Source: DASUZB01 sp036377075 (GTDB taxonomy: Bacteria; Actinomycetota; CALGFH01). From it: a stretch of DNA of 49,150 nt. The translations under genes were made by a program, and so were the position numbers. Of this stretch, positions 42,806 to 49,150 are shown in pieces; within the stretch, counting starts at the first letter, position 1; the number at the start of each line of letters is the position of its first letter. The notes under the pieces were generated by a model. The model was not told where the DNA came from and ran no database searches. It saw only the letters and a list, made by a program, of their open reading frames with translations. The stretch spans positions 1 to 49,150 of the forward strand of contig DASUZB010000284.1 in the NCBI GenBank assembly GCA_036377075.1, written 5' to 3'.

Positions 42806-44596
42806 ATGTCCGAGCAGGCACGTGCCGAGCAGCGCGTCGCCGGGCGCTACGTCCTCGAGACCGTGCTCGGCCGCGGCGGCATGGGAACCGTCTGGCAGGC
42901 CATGGACGAGCTGCTCGGGCGCCCGGTGGCGATCAAGGCGGTGGAGATCCCCGAGGCCGTGCCCGAGGCCGAGCGGGCCAAGGCCCGGGCGCGCGTGCTG
43001 CGCGAGGCGCGCGCCGCCGCCCGCCTGAACCACCCGCAGGTCGTCACCATCCACGACGTCGTCGAGGACGGCGGCCACCTCTACATCGTGATGGAGCTGG
43101 TGGCGGCGCCGACCCTCGCCGAGGTCGTCCGCGAGCACGGACCGCTGCCGCCGGGCAGGGTCGCGCGCATCGGCGAGCAGCTGCTCGACGCGCTCGAGGT
43201 GGCGCACGCGGCCGGCATCGTCCACCGCGACGTCAAGCCCGCCAACGTCATGCTGCTGCCGCGCGACCACGTCAAGGTCGCCGACTTCGGCATCGCCTCG
43301 ATCCAGGGCGACCCGCGGCTCACCTCGTCGGGGATGGTGCTCGGCTCGCCCGCGTTCATGGCGCCCGAGCAGGCCGGCGGGCAGCCGAGCGGCCCGCCGG
43401 CGGACCTCTGGGCGCTCGGCGCGACGCTGTACTACGCGGTCGAGGCCCGCGTGCCGTTCCGGCGTGACGGCTCGCAGGCCGTGCTCGCCGCGATCCTCAC
43501 CCAGGAGCCCGACCCGCCGCGCCTGGCGGGCCCGCTCGCGCCCGTCCTTGCCGGCCTGCTCGCCAAGCGGCCCGAGGAGCGGCCCGCCGGCGCCCGGCTC
43601 CACCAGCTCCTCGGTGCCGCCGCCGCGGCGGCCGACGCCGAGGCGGCCACCGTCCCGCTGGTGGGCACCGCCGCGGCCCCGACCGCCGTGGCGCCCACCG
43701 TCCCATCCGCGCCGACGGGTGCCGGCCCGACGGCGGCGGCCGCGACCGCGCCGTACCTACCGACCGGCGCCGAAGCCGCGGAGGCCGGCGTGCCGGCCGC
43801 GGCCCTGTCGCCGGGCCCCGTCGGCTACCAGCCGGCGGCACCGGACTCTGGCCGGCCGGACCGGCTGCCGCTGCTGGTCGTGGGCGTCGCCGTCGTGGTG
43901 ATGGTCGTCGCCGCGCTGCTGCTGGTCCGGGCGATCTCCGACGACCCGCCGGGGTCCAAGTCCGGCCGCGGCGGCGGCACGGCGGCCACGCCGACCACCC
44001 GCGCCGCGGGCGGGGCGGGCACCACCGCGGCGCCCAGCGCGGGATCCGGCGGCCAGGGCGGGTCCGGGAGCGGCGCCGCCACCGGCACGCCGGTCAAGCT
44101 CGAGCTCGACGAGGTGGCGCCGCCCGGGCAGGTGCTGCCCAAGTACTGGCTGTCGGCGACCAACCGGGCCGGCGGCTACCGCGTCGGCGTCCCCGCCAGC
44201 TTCTGGGAGGTCACCGCCGTCGGGCAGGACACCTACCTCGACTGGCCCGGCGAGGAGACCTTCCGCGCCGCCTTCGAGGTCCACACGCACCCCTCGACCC
44301 AGAACCCCTACGAGCTGCTGCGCCGCGAGGCGGCCGGCTTCGCCCAGCAGCACCGCCAGGACCAGTACAAGCAGGTCAAGCTGACCGGGAGCTGGACCTA
44401 CCAGCGTCGGCACGCCGCCGCGTGGGAGTTCACCTGGGTGCGCAACGACAAGCTGACCCACGCCCGCGTGGTCGCCTTCACGGTCGGCTCGCACACCTAC
44501 TCCGTCCTGTACCGCAGCAACGACGTCTTCTGGTACGGCGGCGGCTCCGCGGCGTTCCCGCAGGGCTTCGAGGAGGCGTTCACGCCGCTCGGCTGA
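42806..44596 (+). CDS. Transmembrane Ser/Thr protein kinase with extracytoplasmic domain
   Basis: This 596-residue protein has a full kinase domain: glycine loop LGRGGMGTVWQAMDE, Lys44 in VAIKAVE, HRDVKPAN (Asp142), DFG (160-162), and APE in AFMAPEQAGG. A Pro/Ala/Thr-rich juxtamembrane region of about 80 residues leads to one membrane segment (about 354-376). Outside lies a Gly/Thr-rich linker and a folded C-terminal domain (YWLSATNRAGGYRVGVPASF through FPQGFEEAFTPLG). No PASTA repeats are seen; the outer domain is of a type I do not recognise. GGGGGAGG precedes ATG 42806. It may signal to the RsbW-like ATPase just upstream. Confidence 0.9.
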   Translation: MSEQARAEQRVAGRYVLETVLGRGGMGTVWQAMDELLGRPVAIKAVEIPEAVPEAERAKARARVLREARAAARLNHPQVVTIHDVVEDGGHLYIVMELVAAPTLAEVVREHGPLPPGRVARIGEQLLDALEVAHAAGIVHRDVKPANVMLLPRDHVKVADFGIASIQGDPRLTSSGMVLGSPAFMAPEQAGGQPSGPPADLWALGATLYYAVEARVPFRRDGSQAVLAAILTQEPDPPRLAGPLAPVLAGLLAKRPEERPAGARLHQLLGAAAAAADAEAATVPLVGTAAAPTAVAPTVPSAPTGAGPTAAAATAPYLPTGAEAAEAGVPAAALSPGPVGYQPAAPDSGRPDRLPLLVVGVAVVVMVVAALLLVRAISDDPPGSKSGRGGGTAATPTTRAAGGAGTTAAPSAGSGGQGGSGSGAATGTPVKLELDEVAPPGQVLPKYWLSATNRAGGYRVGVPASFWEVTAVGQDTYLDWPGEETFRAAFEVHTHPSTQNPYELLRREAAGFAQQHRQDQYKQVKLTGSWTYQRRHAAAWEFTWVRNDKLTHARVVAFTVGSHTYSVLYRSNDVFWYGGGSAAFPQGFEEAFTPLG

Positions 44597-44600
44597 GCCG

Positions 44601-44620
44601 CGCGGTCCTACAGGACCGCG
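44601..44620. terminator. Bidirectional hairpin between kinase and FAD-oxidoreductase genes
   Basis: CGCGGTCCT-AC-AGGACCGCG is a perfect palindrome lying between the stops of two convergent genes and overlapping the end of the leftward one. It could terminate transcripts from both sides. Confidence 0.6.
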
Positions 44621-45786
44621 GTCTCGATCACCAGGTCGCCCTCGTCGAAGCGGGAGGGGCGCAGCGGGCGCAGGTCGAAGCTGGTGCAGCGGCCGAGGGT
44701 GACGAGCTCCGCGACGGCCCTGCCGGCGGCGGGCGAGTGCATCACCCCGTGGCCGCCGAAGCCGGCGCACTGCACGAAGCCGGGGGCCTCCGGCGGCTCG
44801 CCGATGACGGCATGGTGGTCGGGCGTCTCCGGGTACAGGCCCGCCCAGCACTGCCGCGGGTCGACCGGGAGCTGCTCGAGGAACGGGAAGCGGTGGCCGA
44901 TCCGCTCCCCCAGCGCCTCCAGGAAGCGGGGGTCGAGGCTGGTCTCCCACGAGGGCGGGTCATCCGGGTCGGACCAGGCCACCAGGAAGCCGCCGCCGAC
45001 CTCGCGCCGCACCAGCACGCCGGTGTCGAGGTCGACCGTCATCGGGATCAGCTCCGCCGGGACGCCCGGGGCCAGCCCGGGATGCGGCTGGTCGCGGACG
45101 TAGGCGAGGTTGCGCCGCACCGGCGCGACCGGCAGCTCGACGCCGAGCAGCGAGGCCACCCTGGCCGCCTCCGGCCCGCCCGCGTTGACCACGAAGCGGG
45201 CGCGCAGCGAGCGGCCCGCCGCCGCGACCTCGAAACCGTCGCCGTCGAGCCGCCGGATGGCGCGCACCTCGACGCCGGTGACGATCTCCGCCCCGAGCTC
45301 GAGGGCGTCCAGCCGCATCGCCGAGACCACCCCGTGCGGGTCGAGGAAGCCGTCCCTGGCGTGGAAGGTCCCCGCCCGCAGCCCGTCGGGCCGCACGAAC
45401 GGGGCCAGGCGGAGCACCTCGTCGCGCGCCAGCCAGCGGGTGTCCACCCCGAGGGAGCGCTGCAGCGCGGACGCCTCGGCGAGGGAGCGCTCGCCCTCCT
45501 CGGTGCCGGTCATCAGCAGGTAGCCGGTCTGGTGGAACCCCGGCAGGCCGGTGTCGCGGTCGAGCCGCTCCAGCTCGCCGATCGAGTGCCGCGAGAACTC
45601 GATGTTGATCCGGGTGGTGAACTGCGCCCGCACGCCGCCGGCAGCGCGCGCCGACGACCCCTGGCCCACGGCGGGCGCCCGCTCCAGGACGACCACCCGG
45701 CCGGCGCCGGCGCGGCGCAGCTCCCGCGCCACCGACAGCCCGATGACGCCGCCCCCGACGACCACCACCTCGGCTGCCTCGCTCAT
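44608..45786 (-). CDS. FAD-dependent amine oxidoreductase (DAO/SoxB family)
   Basis: The 392-residue protein opens with the dinucleotide-binding motif VVVVGGGVIGLSVARELRRA and continues as a D-amino acid oxidase/sarcosine oxidase-like flavoenzyme (YLLMTGTEEGERSLAEASAL; ARFVVNAGGPEAARVASLLG; CAGFGGHGVMHSPAAGRAVA). The last region helps hold FAD near the active site. It oxidises a secondary amine or D-amino acid; the substrate is unknown. The start ATG 45786 is set by TACGCT (45794-45799) 7 nt upstream and no ribosome binding site, hence probably leaderless. Confidence 0.87.
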   Translation of the reverse strand: MSEAAEVVVVGGGVIGLSVARELRRAGAGRVVVLERAPAVGQGSSARAAGGVRAQFTTRINIEFSRHSIGELERLDRDTGLPGFHQTGYLLMTGTEEGERSLAEASALQRSLGVDTRWLARDEVLRLAPFVRPDGLRAGTFHARDGFLDPHGVVSAMRLDALELGAEIVTGVEVRAIRRLDGDGFEVAAAGRSLRARFVVNAGGPEAARVASLLGVELPVAPVRRNLAYVRDQPHPGLAPGVPAELIPMTVDLDTGVLVRREVGGGFLVAWSDPDDPPSWETSLDPRFLEALGERIGHRFPFLEQLPVDPRQCWAGLYPETPDHHAVIGEPPEAPGFVQCAGFGGHGVMHSPAAGRAVAELVTLGRCTSFDLRPLRPSRFDEGDLVIETAVL

Positions 45787-45793
45787 CACTGCC

Positions 45794-45799
45794 AGCGTA
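45794..45799 (-). promoter_or_regulatory. -10 box of a probable leaderless promoter (FAD oxidoreductase)
   Basis: On the minus strand TACGCT lies 7 nt before ATG 45786. No ribosome binding site is visible. Confidence 0.45.
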
Positions 45800-45928
45800 C
45801 CGGTCGAGGTGTGCCCGGTCCGCGCGCGTCTGGCGCCGTGGGCGGGGTAGGGTCGTGGAGCCCGGCGTGCCCAGGCGGTCGGCGACGGTGGAGGTGGTAC
45901 TGGTCGAGCGCTGGAGCGCTGGCAGCCG

Positions 45929-46138
45929 GTGAGGGCGGGCACCCGGCGTGCCGGCCTGCTGCGGCCGTTGGCCGAGCGGGTCGGCCTCTACCCCGTCGGC
46001 CTCGCCGTGGCCGGCCCGGTCGCCGCCGCGATCGGCGTGACCGCCGTCTTGGTCGGCGGCGGGCTGCTCAGCATCCCCATCACCCTCGCCGGCCTCTTCT
46101 GGCACGGCGTCCGTGCCACCGACCAGGCCGCCTCCTGA
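45929..46138 (+). CDS. Small membrane protein of unknown function
   Basis: This 69-residue protein has an Arg-rich start and two hydrophobic stretches (YPVGLAVAGPVAAAIGVTAV and LVGGGLLSIPITLAGLFWHG), likely two membrane helices joined by a short turn. The GTG start at 45929 has GGAG 12 nt upstream, which is rather far. A 14-codon open frame (45888-45932) overlaps its start by a GTGA, but I could not support that as a gene. No function can be named. Confidence 0.55.
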   Translation: MRAGTRRAGLLRPLAERVGLYPVGLAVAGPVAAAIGVTAVLVGGGLLSIPITLAGLFWHGVRATDQAAS

Positions 46139-46253
46139 GGTCCGGCGGCCCCGTGCGGGGATGCGGCGTATCGTTCCTAGGGCAGCTTCGCCGGCTGCGG
46201 CGTGCACGAACGCCGCAGCTCGGACCACCCGCTCTCGATCGAAGGAGGCGCAG

Positions 46254-47063
46254 TTGGCCACGCTGAGCGTGCCGGGCGCGACCATCTACTACGAGGTCCA
46301 GGGGACCGGACCGCTGCTGCTGATGATCCCCGGCGGACCCGCGGACGCCGGCGCGTTCGCCGCCCTTGCCCCGTTCCTGAGCGACCGCTACACGGTGGTC
46401 CCCTACGACCCGCGCGGCAACTCGCGCAGCGTGCCCGACGACCCGTCCAGGGACCAGGACATGGACGTCCACGGCGACGACGCCGCCGCGCTGATCGCCG
46501 CCCTCGACGGCGCGCCCGCGTTCGTGCTCGGCAGCAGCGGCGGCGCCCAGATCGGGCTCGACCTGGCCGCCCGTCACCCCGAGTTGGTCCGCACGCTGGT
46601 CGCGCACGAGCCGCCGTGCGCCCCGATGCTGCCCGACCCCGCCGAGGCCCTCGCCGGCATGGAGGACACCTACCAGACCTACCGCACGCAGGGCGTCGAG
46701 GCGGGGATGGGGCGGTTCGAGGCGGTCATCGGGATCGACCGCGCGCAGCTGGGGCAGGCCGAGCCGACCCCTGAGATGCTGGAGACGTGGGCGCGGATCG
46801 CCGGCAACCTCGAGTACTTCCTCGCCCACGGCGTGCGGCAGATCAGCGGCTACGCCCCCGACGTCGCAACCCTGCGCGACGGCCGAGCCAGGATCGTCGT
46901 CGGCATCGGCGAGACCTCGGCGGGCCAACTCGCCCACCGCACCGCCGTCGCCCTCGCCGAGCGCCTCGGCACCCCGCCGGTGACCTTCCCGGGCGACCAC
47001 GGCGGCTTCGGCAGCCACCCCGGCGAGTTCGCCGAGACCCTCCACGAGGTCCTCACGGCCTGA
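46254..47063 (+). CDS. Cytoplasmic alpha/beta hydrolase
   Basis: This 269-residue protein carries HGN-like PGGPADAG, the nucleophile elbow GSSGGAQIG (Ser) and a late His in PGDHGGFG. It looks like small esterases/epoxide-hydrolase-like proteins with a short lid (residues about 130-190). The TTG start at 46254 is supported by AAGGAGG 5-6 nt upstream. A GC-rich hairpin follows the stop. The substrate is unknown, and the gene appears to be single. Confidence 0.85.
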   Translation: MATLSVPGATIYYEVQGTGPLLLMIPGGPADAGAFAALAPFLSDRYTVVPYDPRGNSRSVPDDPSRDQDMDVHGDDAAALIAALDGAPAFVLGSSGGAQIGLDLAARHPELVRTLVAHEPPCAPMLPDPAEALAGMEDTYQTYRTQGVEAGMGRFEAVIGIDRAQLGQAEPTPEMLETWARIAGNLEYFLAHGVRQISGYAPDVATLRDGRARIVVGIGETSAGQLAHRTAVALAERLGTPPVTFPGDHGGFGSHPGEFAETLHEVLTA

Positions 47064-47083
47064 CCGGCCGCCCGCCTGGCCGG
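47064..47083 (+). terminator. Hairpin after the alpha/beta hydrolase gene
   Basis: CCGGCC (47064-47069) and GGCCGG (47078-47083) form a 6-bp stem around 8 nt directly after the stop codon. No T-run follows. Confidence 0.4.
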
Positions 47084-47214
47084 GGCCGCGCCTGCCCGTC
47101 ACGGCCCGCTTCACTGTCACTACCTGGGCATATGCTCTTTCTCAGAGTCCGTCCCGGGTACCGCGCAGGGGCGGGCCGCTACCCCACGTGAGCGCGGGAG
47201 AGAAGGTGCAGCAC

Positions 47215-47700
47215 ATGACGACCGAGACCTCGGACCTGGCAAAGCTCGCCCGGCCGTTTCCGCGCGAGCTGGTCCAGCGCGACCCGGGCGGCAACAACTA
47301 CGTCGCGCACGAGAACGTGACGCAATGGCTGCTCGGCATCGTCGGGCCGTTCAGCTTCGAGCTGGTCGAGATCATCCGCGGCGACGTGCCCGGCATCCCG
47401 CCCGACCCGAAGGCCCGCAGCCGCCGGGCCAAGGAGGGCACGCCCGACCTGCACGGCGTGGTCGTGGGGGCCGTCTGGCGGCTGACGCTGCAAGTCGACG
47501 GCCGCACGGTGCGGCTCGAGGAGGTCGGCGACGTCGAGGACCCGCACAACTGGCGGCACGACGGGCAGCGGCTCAAGCAGGCCGCCTCCGACGCGATCAA
47601 GCGCTGCGCCATGCGCTCCGGCCTCGGCCTGCACCTGTGGGCCGGCGACCGCTACGTCCTCGACGGGCGCCTGCGCGACGTCGCCCAACGGTCCGCCTGA
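47215..47700 (+). CDS. Rad52/DdrA-like single-strand annealing protein
   Basis: The 161-residue protein starts at ATG 47215 behind GAAGG. It has the Rad52/22-type N-terminal look: FPRELVQRDPGGNNYVAHEN, a central hairpin region (VVGAVWRLTLQVDGRTVRLE) and the conserved helix LKQAASDAIKRCAMRSGLGL ending HLWAGDR. The last block (K-R-A-x2-x-G-L-G near the end of a long helix) is diagnostic for Rad52/ERF-type annealing proteins. It should form rings that pair complementary single strands during break repair. No phage genes are adjacent, so it looks like a chromosomal copy. The family call is by pattern only. Confidence 0.65.
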   Translation: MTTETSDLAKLARPFPRELVQRDPGGNNYVAHENVTQWLLGIVGPFSFELVEIIRGDVPGIPPDPKARSRRAKEGTPDLHGVVVGAVWRLTLQVDGRTVRLEEVGDVEDPHNWRHDGQRLKQAASDAIKRCAMRSGLGLHLWAGDRYVLDGRLRDVAQRSA

Positions 47701-47734
47701 GCCCGACCACGCCGCGCCGGGAGCTGCCCGCCGC

Positions 47735-48130
47735 TCAGCGGATGGGGTGGACGTCGATGCCCAGCCGCAACGCCTCCCACGCCTGGTCACCGCCGACCAC
47801 CGGCAGGTTCAGCCGGATGCCGGTGGCGAGGCAGCAGCAGCCGCCGAGGGAGAGCGCTGGCAGCTCCCGGCGGGCGGTGCGGTGCACCTCCTCGACCAGG
47901 CCGGCGTCCTCCTCGGTGAACGGGACGAACCGGATGCCGGCGGCTTCGAGTTCGTCGGTAAGGCCTGTGCTCGCCACACCCAGTTTGTCGGCCTGACAGA
48001 GCACCTCGGCGAGGTTGACCGTGGAGAGTGCGGCGTGCCCCAGGACCCGCTCGACCGCCTGACCGCCGCGCTCGCGGCGGAGCCAGGCGAGCACCGCGCT
48101 GGCGTCCAGCACGCAGCGTGGCGCGTTCAC
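47735..48130 (-). CDS. vapC: VapC-family PIN-domain toxin with an altered active site
   Basis: This 131-residue PIN protein has the first Asp in CVLDASAVLAWL and the Glu in STVNLAEVLCQ. Homologues continue LSLGDR-C-LA, with the third acidic residue Asp; here it reads LSLGGCCCLA, so Gly replaces Asp (codon GGC for GAC). The fourth Asp is present in GGDQAW. It should be an Mg-dependent ribonuclease, but loss of one metal ligand may weaken it. The GTG start at 48130 overlaps the antitoxin stop by 4 bases (GTGA). The four consecutive-looking Cys (GCCCLA) are unusual for VapC. Confidence 0.8.
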   Translation of the reverse strand: MNAPRCVLDASAVLAWLRRERGGQAVERVLGHAALSTVNLAEVLCQADKLGVASTGLTDELEAAGIRFVPFTEEDAGLVEEVHRTARRELPALSLGGCCCLATGIRLNLPVVGGDQAWEALRLGIDVHPIR

Positions 48131-48414
48131 TGCTGGGGGCGACCGAACATCGCCTGGAACTTCTGGTCCGAGATCTCCCGGTCCCTGCGGCGGTCGGCGA
48201 AGAGCTGCTCGACCACGTCCTTGGCGCCAGTCGCCGCGAACCGCTCTTGGAGCCGCCGCTGGATGGTCTCCCGCGTCTGAATCACCAGCCGGCCGTCCTC
48301 CACGTAGCCGACGAGCGTGTCGCCCTCGTCCTTGATGCCGGCCTGGGCACGCAGGGCGGCCGGAATGACCGTGCGGCCCTTGGCATCGCTGCGGAACACC
48401 ACGTAACGACCCAT
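48127..48414 (-). CDS. AbrB/MazE-like antitoxin of the VapC pair
   Basis: The 95-residue protein begins GRYVVFRSDAKGRTVIPAAL, an AbrB-type swapped-hairpin DNA-binding start, and has a long charged helix behind (RETIQRRLQERFAATGAKDV) that likely blocks the toxin. Its stop overlaps the toxin start (GTGA). ATG 48414 is chosen because TACCGT (48422-48427) lies 7 nt before it, fitting a leaderless, autorepressed transcript. A GAGG also lies close, so ordinary initiation is possible. Confidence 0.75.
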   Translation of the reverse strand: MGRYVVFRSDAKGRTVIPAALRAQAGIKDEGDTLVGYVEDGRLVIQTRETIQRRLQERFAATGAKDVVEQLFADRRRDREISDQKFQAMFGRPQQ

Positions 48415-48816
48415 GGCCTCAACGGTACCTCTCATCAGCCAGTGCCACATTCGTCATTGTTTCCCACCTCGTGAGCATGACTCGATCCATCAGGAGCGTG
48501 GTGCTCTCGCTGCGGATGGAGCGTTGCACGCCCGCCATCCGCCTGCATCCCGTTGTCCACAGGGCGCCACCAGCCCGGATGCGGCGGTGGTCTTCCACGC
48601 GTGCCGGTTGCGCACTAGAGTGCGGCGTTGGGAGGTTGATCCTCCCCGCTCTTCGTCATCACGCCCGCCAGCGCGGGTCGGCGTCATGGAACGAGGTGAT
48701 GGGGCGACCAGGCAGGCCGACGAGGCTCGCGCGTTCCGCCACCGGTTGCCACCGTTGGGCGTGGCGAGCCTTCTCGACGCAGGCGCGGCAGCAAGCCGCG
48801 CCGGTGAGGAGGAGCC
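48415..48816 (+). other. Structured leader region of the NCS1 transporter gene
   Basis: This 402-bp gap has no convincing gene but several hairpins. They are GCGGATGG/CCATCCGC (48512-48542); CCGCCTGCATCC/GGATGCGGCGG (48539-48587), which shares bases with the first and so excludes it; CGCACT-AG-AGTGCG (48611-48624); GGGAGG-TTGAT-CCTCCC (48630-48646); CATCAC/GTGATG (48657-48701) enclosing CCCGC-CAGC-GCGGG; and GGCGCGGC-AGCAA-GCCGCGCC (48782-48802) ending just before the ribosome binding site GAGGAGGAG. A possible -10 TAGAGT (48616-48621) would start the RNA near 48628. I do not recognise a known riboswitch. In such GC-rich DNA some hairpins arise by chance. Confidence 0.45.
48422..48427 (-). 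promoter_or_regulatory. -10 box of a probable leaderless promoter (antitoxin)
   Basis: On the minus strand TACCGT lies 7 nt before ATG 48414. Confidence 0.4.
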
Positions 48817-49150
48817 ATGGCGACGTCCGTGACCCGTGGGGACGAGCTCGTCTACAGCGATGGACGGCGCGCGCTCGCCGCCAACGTCGACCTGCGTGAC
48901 AGCCCGTTGTACAACGCCGACCTGGCCCCGGTCCCGATCGAGCGGCGCACCTGGAACACCTACAACTACGCGGCGCTGTGGGTCGGGATGGCCCACAACA
49001 TCCCCACCTACCTGCTCGCGTCCGGCCTGATCGCGCTCGGCATGGACTGGAAGCAGGCGATCCTCACCATCACCCTCGGGAACCTGCTGGTGCTGATCCC
49101 GATGCTGCTCAACAGCCACGCGGGCACCAAGTACGGGATCCCCTTCCCGG
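48817..49150 (+). CDS. NCS1-family nucleobase/hydantoin transporter, N-terminal part
   Basis: Only the first 111 residues are in the window. The start MATSVTRGDELVYSDGRRAL is followed by the NCS1 signature region NADLAPVPIERRTWNTYNYA, then the first helices AALWVGMAHNIPTYLLASGL and ILTITLGNLLVLIPMLLNSH, and GTKYGIPFP. NCS1 proteins import hydantoins, allantoin, cytosine, uracil or thiamine using Na+ or H+. GAGGAGGAG precedes ATG 48817. The long hairpin-rich leader suggests regulation after transcription starts. Substrate cannot be assigned. Confidence 0.9.
   Translation, partial: MATSVTRGDELVYSDGRRALAANVDLRDSPLYNADLAPVPIERRTWNTYNYAALWVGMAHNIPTYLLASGLIALGMDWKQAILTITLGNLLVLIPMLLNSHAGTKYGIPFP

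Noticed and set aside
45888..45932. A 14-codon frame (GTG 45888) whose TGA overlaps the GTG of the small membrane protein gene.
   Set aside because: The GTGA coupling is attractive, but there is no ribosome binding site and the peptide is too short to test by eye.
48553..48561. TTGTCCACA, a perfect actinobacterial-type DnaA box.
   Set aside because: It is single. An origin needs a cluster next to dnaA or dnaN. One nonamer in 49 kb is plausible by chance.

Overview
The window is about 49 kb of very GC-rich DNA with dense genes, strong G/C bias at third codon positions and frequent GTG or TTG starts. It also holds a fragment of a maleylpyruvate-isomerase-type (mycothiol-linked) gene, an actinobacterial-type HelD helicase, an RsbW-like ATPase and a PASTA-less Ser/Thr kinase. 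Together these point to an Actinomycetota chromosome. I cannot name a genus. No rRNA, tRNA or CRISPR array was seen.

Layout. 0.1-3.9 kb: secreted L,D-transpeptidase-like protein and a large LuxR-type ATPase regulator. 3.9-10 kb: a LacI-controlled carbohydrate/cyclitol operon (lacI, binding protein, two permeases, TIM-barrel isomerase, Gfo/Idh dehydrogenase) with palindromic operators at both promoters. 10-13.8 kb: a decayed mycothiol-enzyme gene, acetoacetate-CoA ligase and a divergent quinone-oxidoreductase-type gene around a shared palindrome. 13.8-17.2 kb: an accessory islet holding a gene framed by long inverted repeats (mobile-cassette-like), a collapsed kinase/beta-propeller pseudogene, an amidohydrolase and a toxin-antitoxin pair. 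17.4-21.1 kb: HIT protein, several small unknown proteins, a HesB-like protein without cysteines and a TMEM175-type channel.

21.1-25.2 kb: a spermidine/putrescine-type ABC operon, then a divergent M15 peptidase lipoprotein. 26.5-33.1 kb: tetR-livG-livF-livH-livM-binding protein, a strong hairpin and an acyl-CoA dehydrogenase, probably a branched-chain amino acid or acyl-substrate uptake and oxidation unit. 33.1-39.6 kb: aldo/keto reductase (catalytic His missing) divergent from a LysR regulator, secreted alpha/beta hydrolase, lytic transglycosylase lipoprotein, long-chain acyl-CoA ligase. 39.7-44.6 kb: HelD/HelR-like RNA polymerase helicase with a rifamycin-element-like palindrome upstream, RsbW-like ATPase, membrane Ser/Thr kinase. 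44.6-49.2 kb: FAD amine oxidoreductase, small membrane protein, alpha/beta hydrolase, Rad52-like annealing protein, a VapC/AbrB pair whose toxin lacks one conserved Asp, and an NCS1 transporter (cut by the window end) behind a roughly 190-400 nt structured leader.

A recurring feature is a -10 box of the form [CT]A-N3-T placed 6-8 nt before the start codon with no ribosome binding site (leaderless genes). I count eight such cases, and five encode DNA-binding regulators or antitoxins. The best candidates for new biology are the inverted-repeat cassette, the structured NCS1 leader, the HelD upstream palindrome, the Rad52-like gene and the catalytically altered VapC and aldo/keto reductase.
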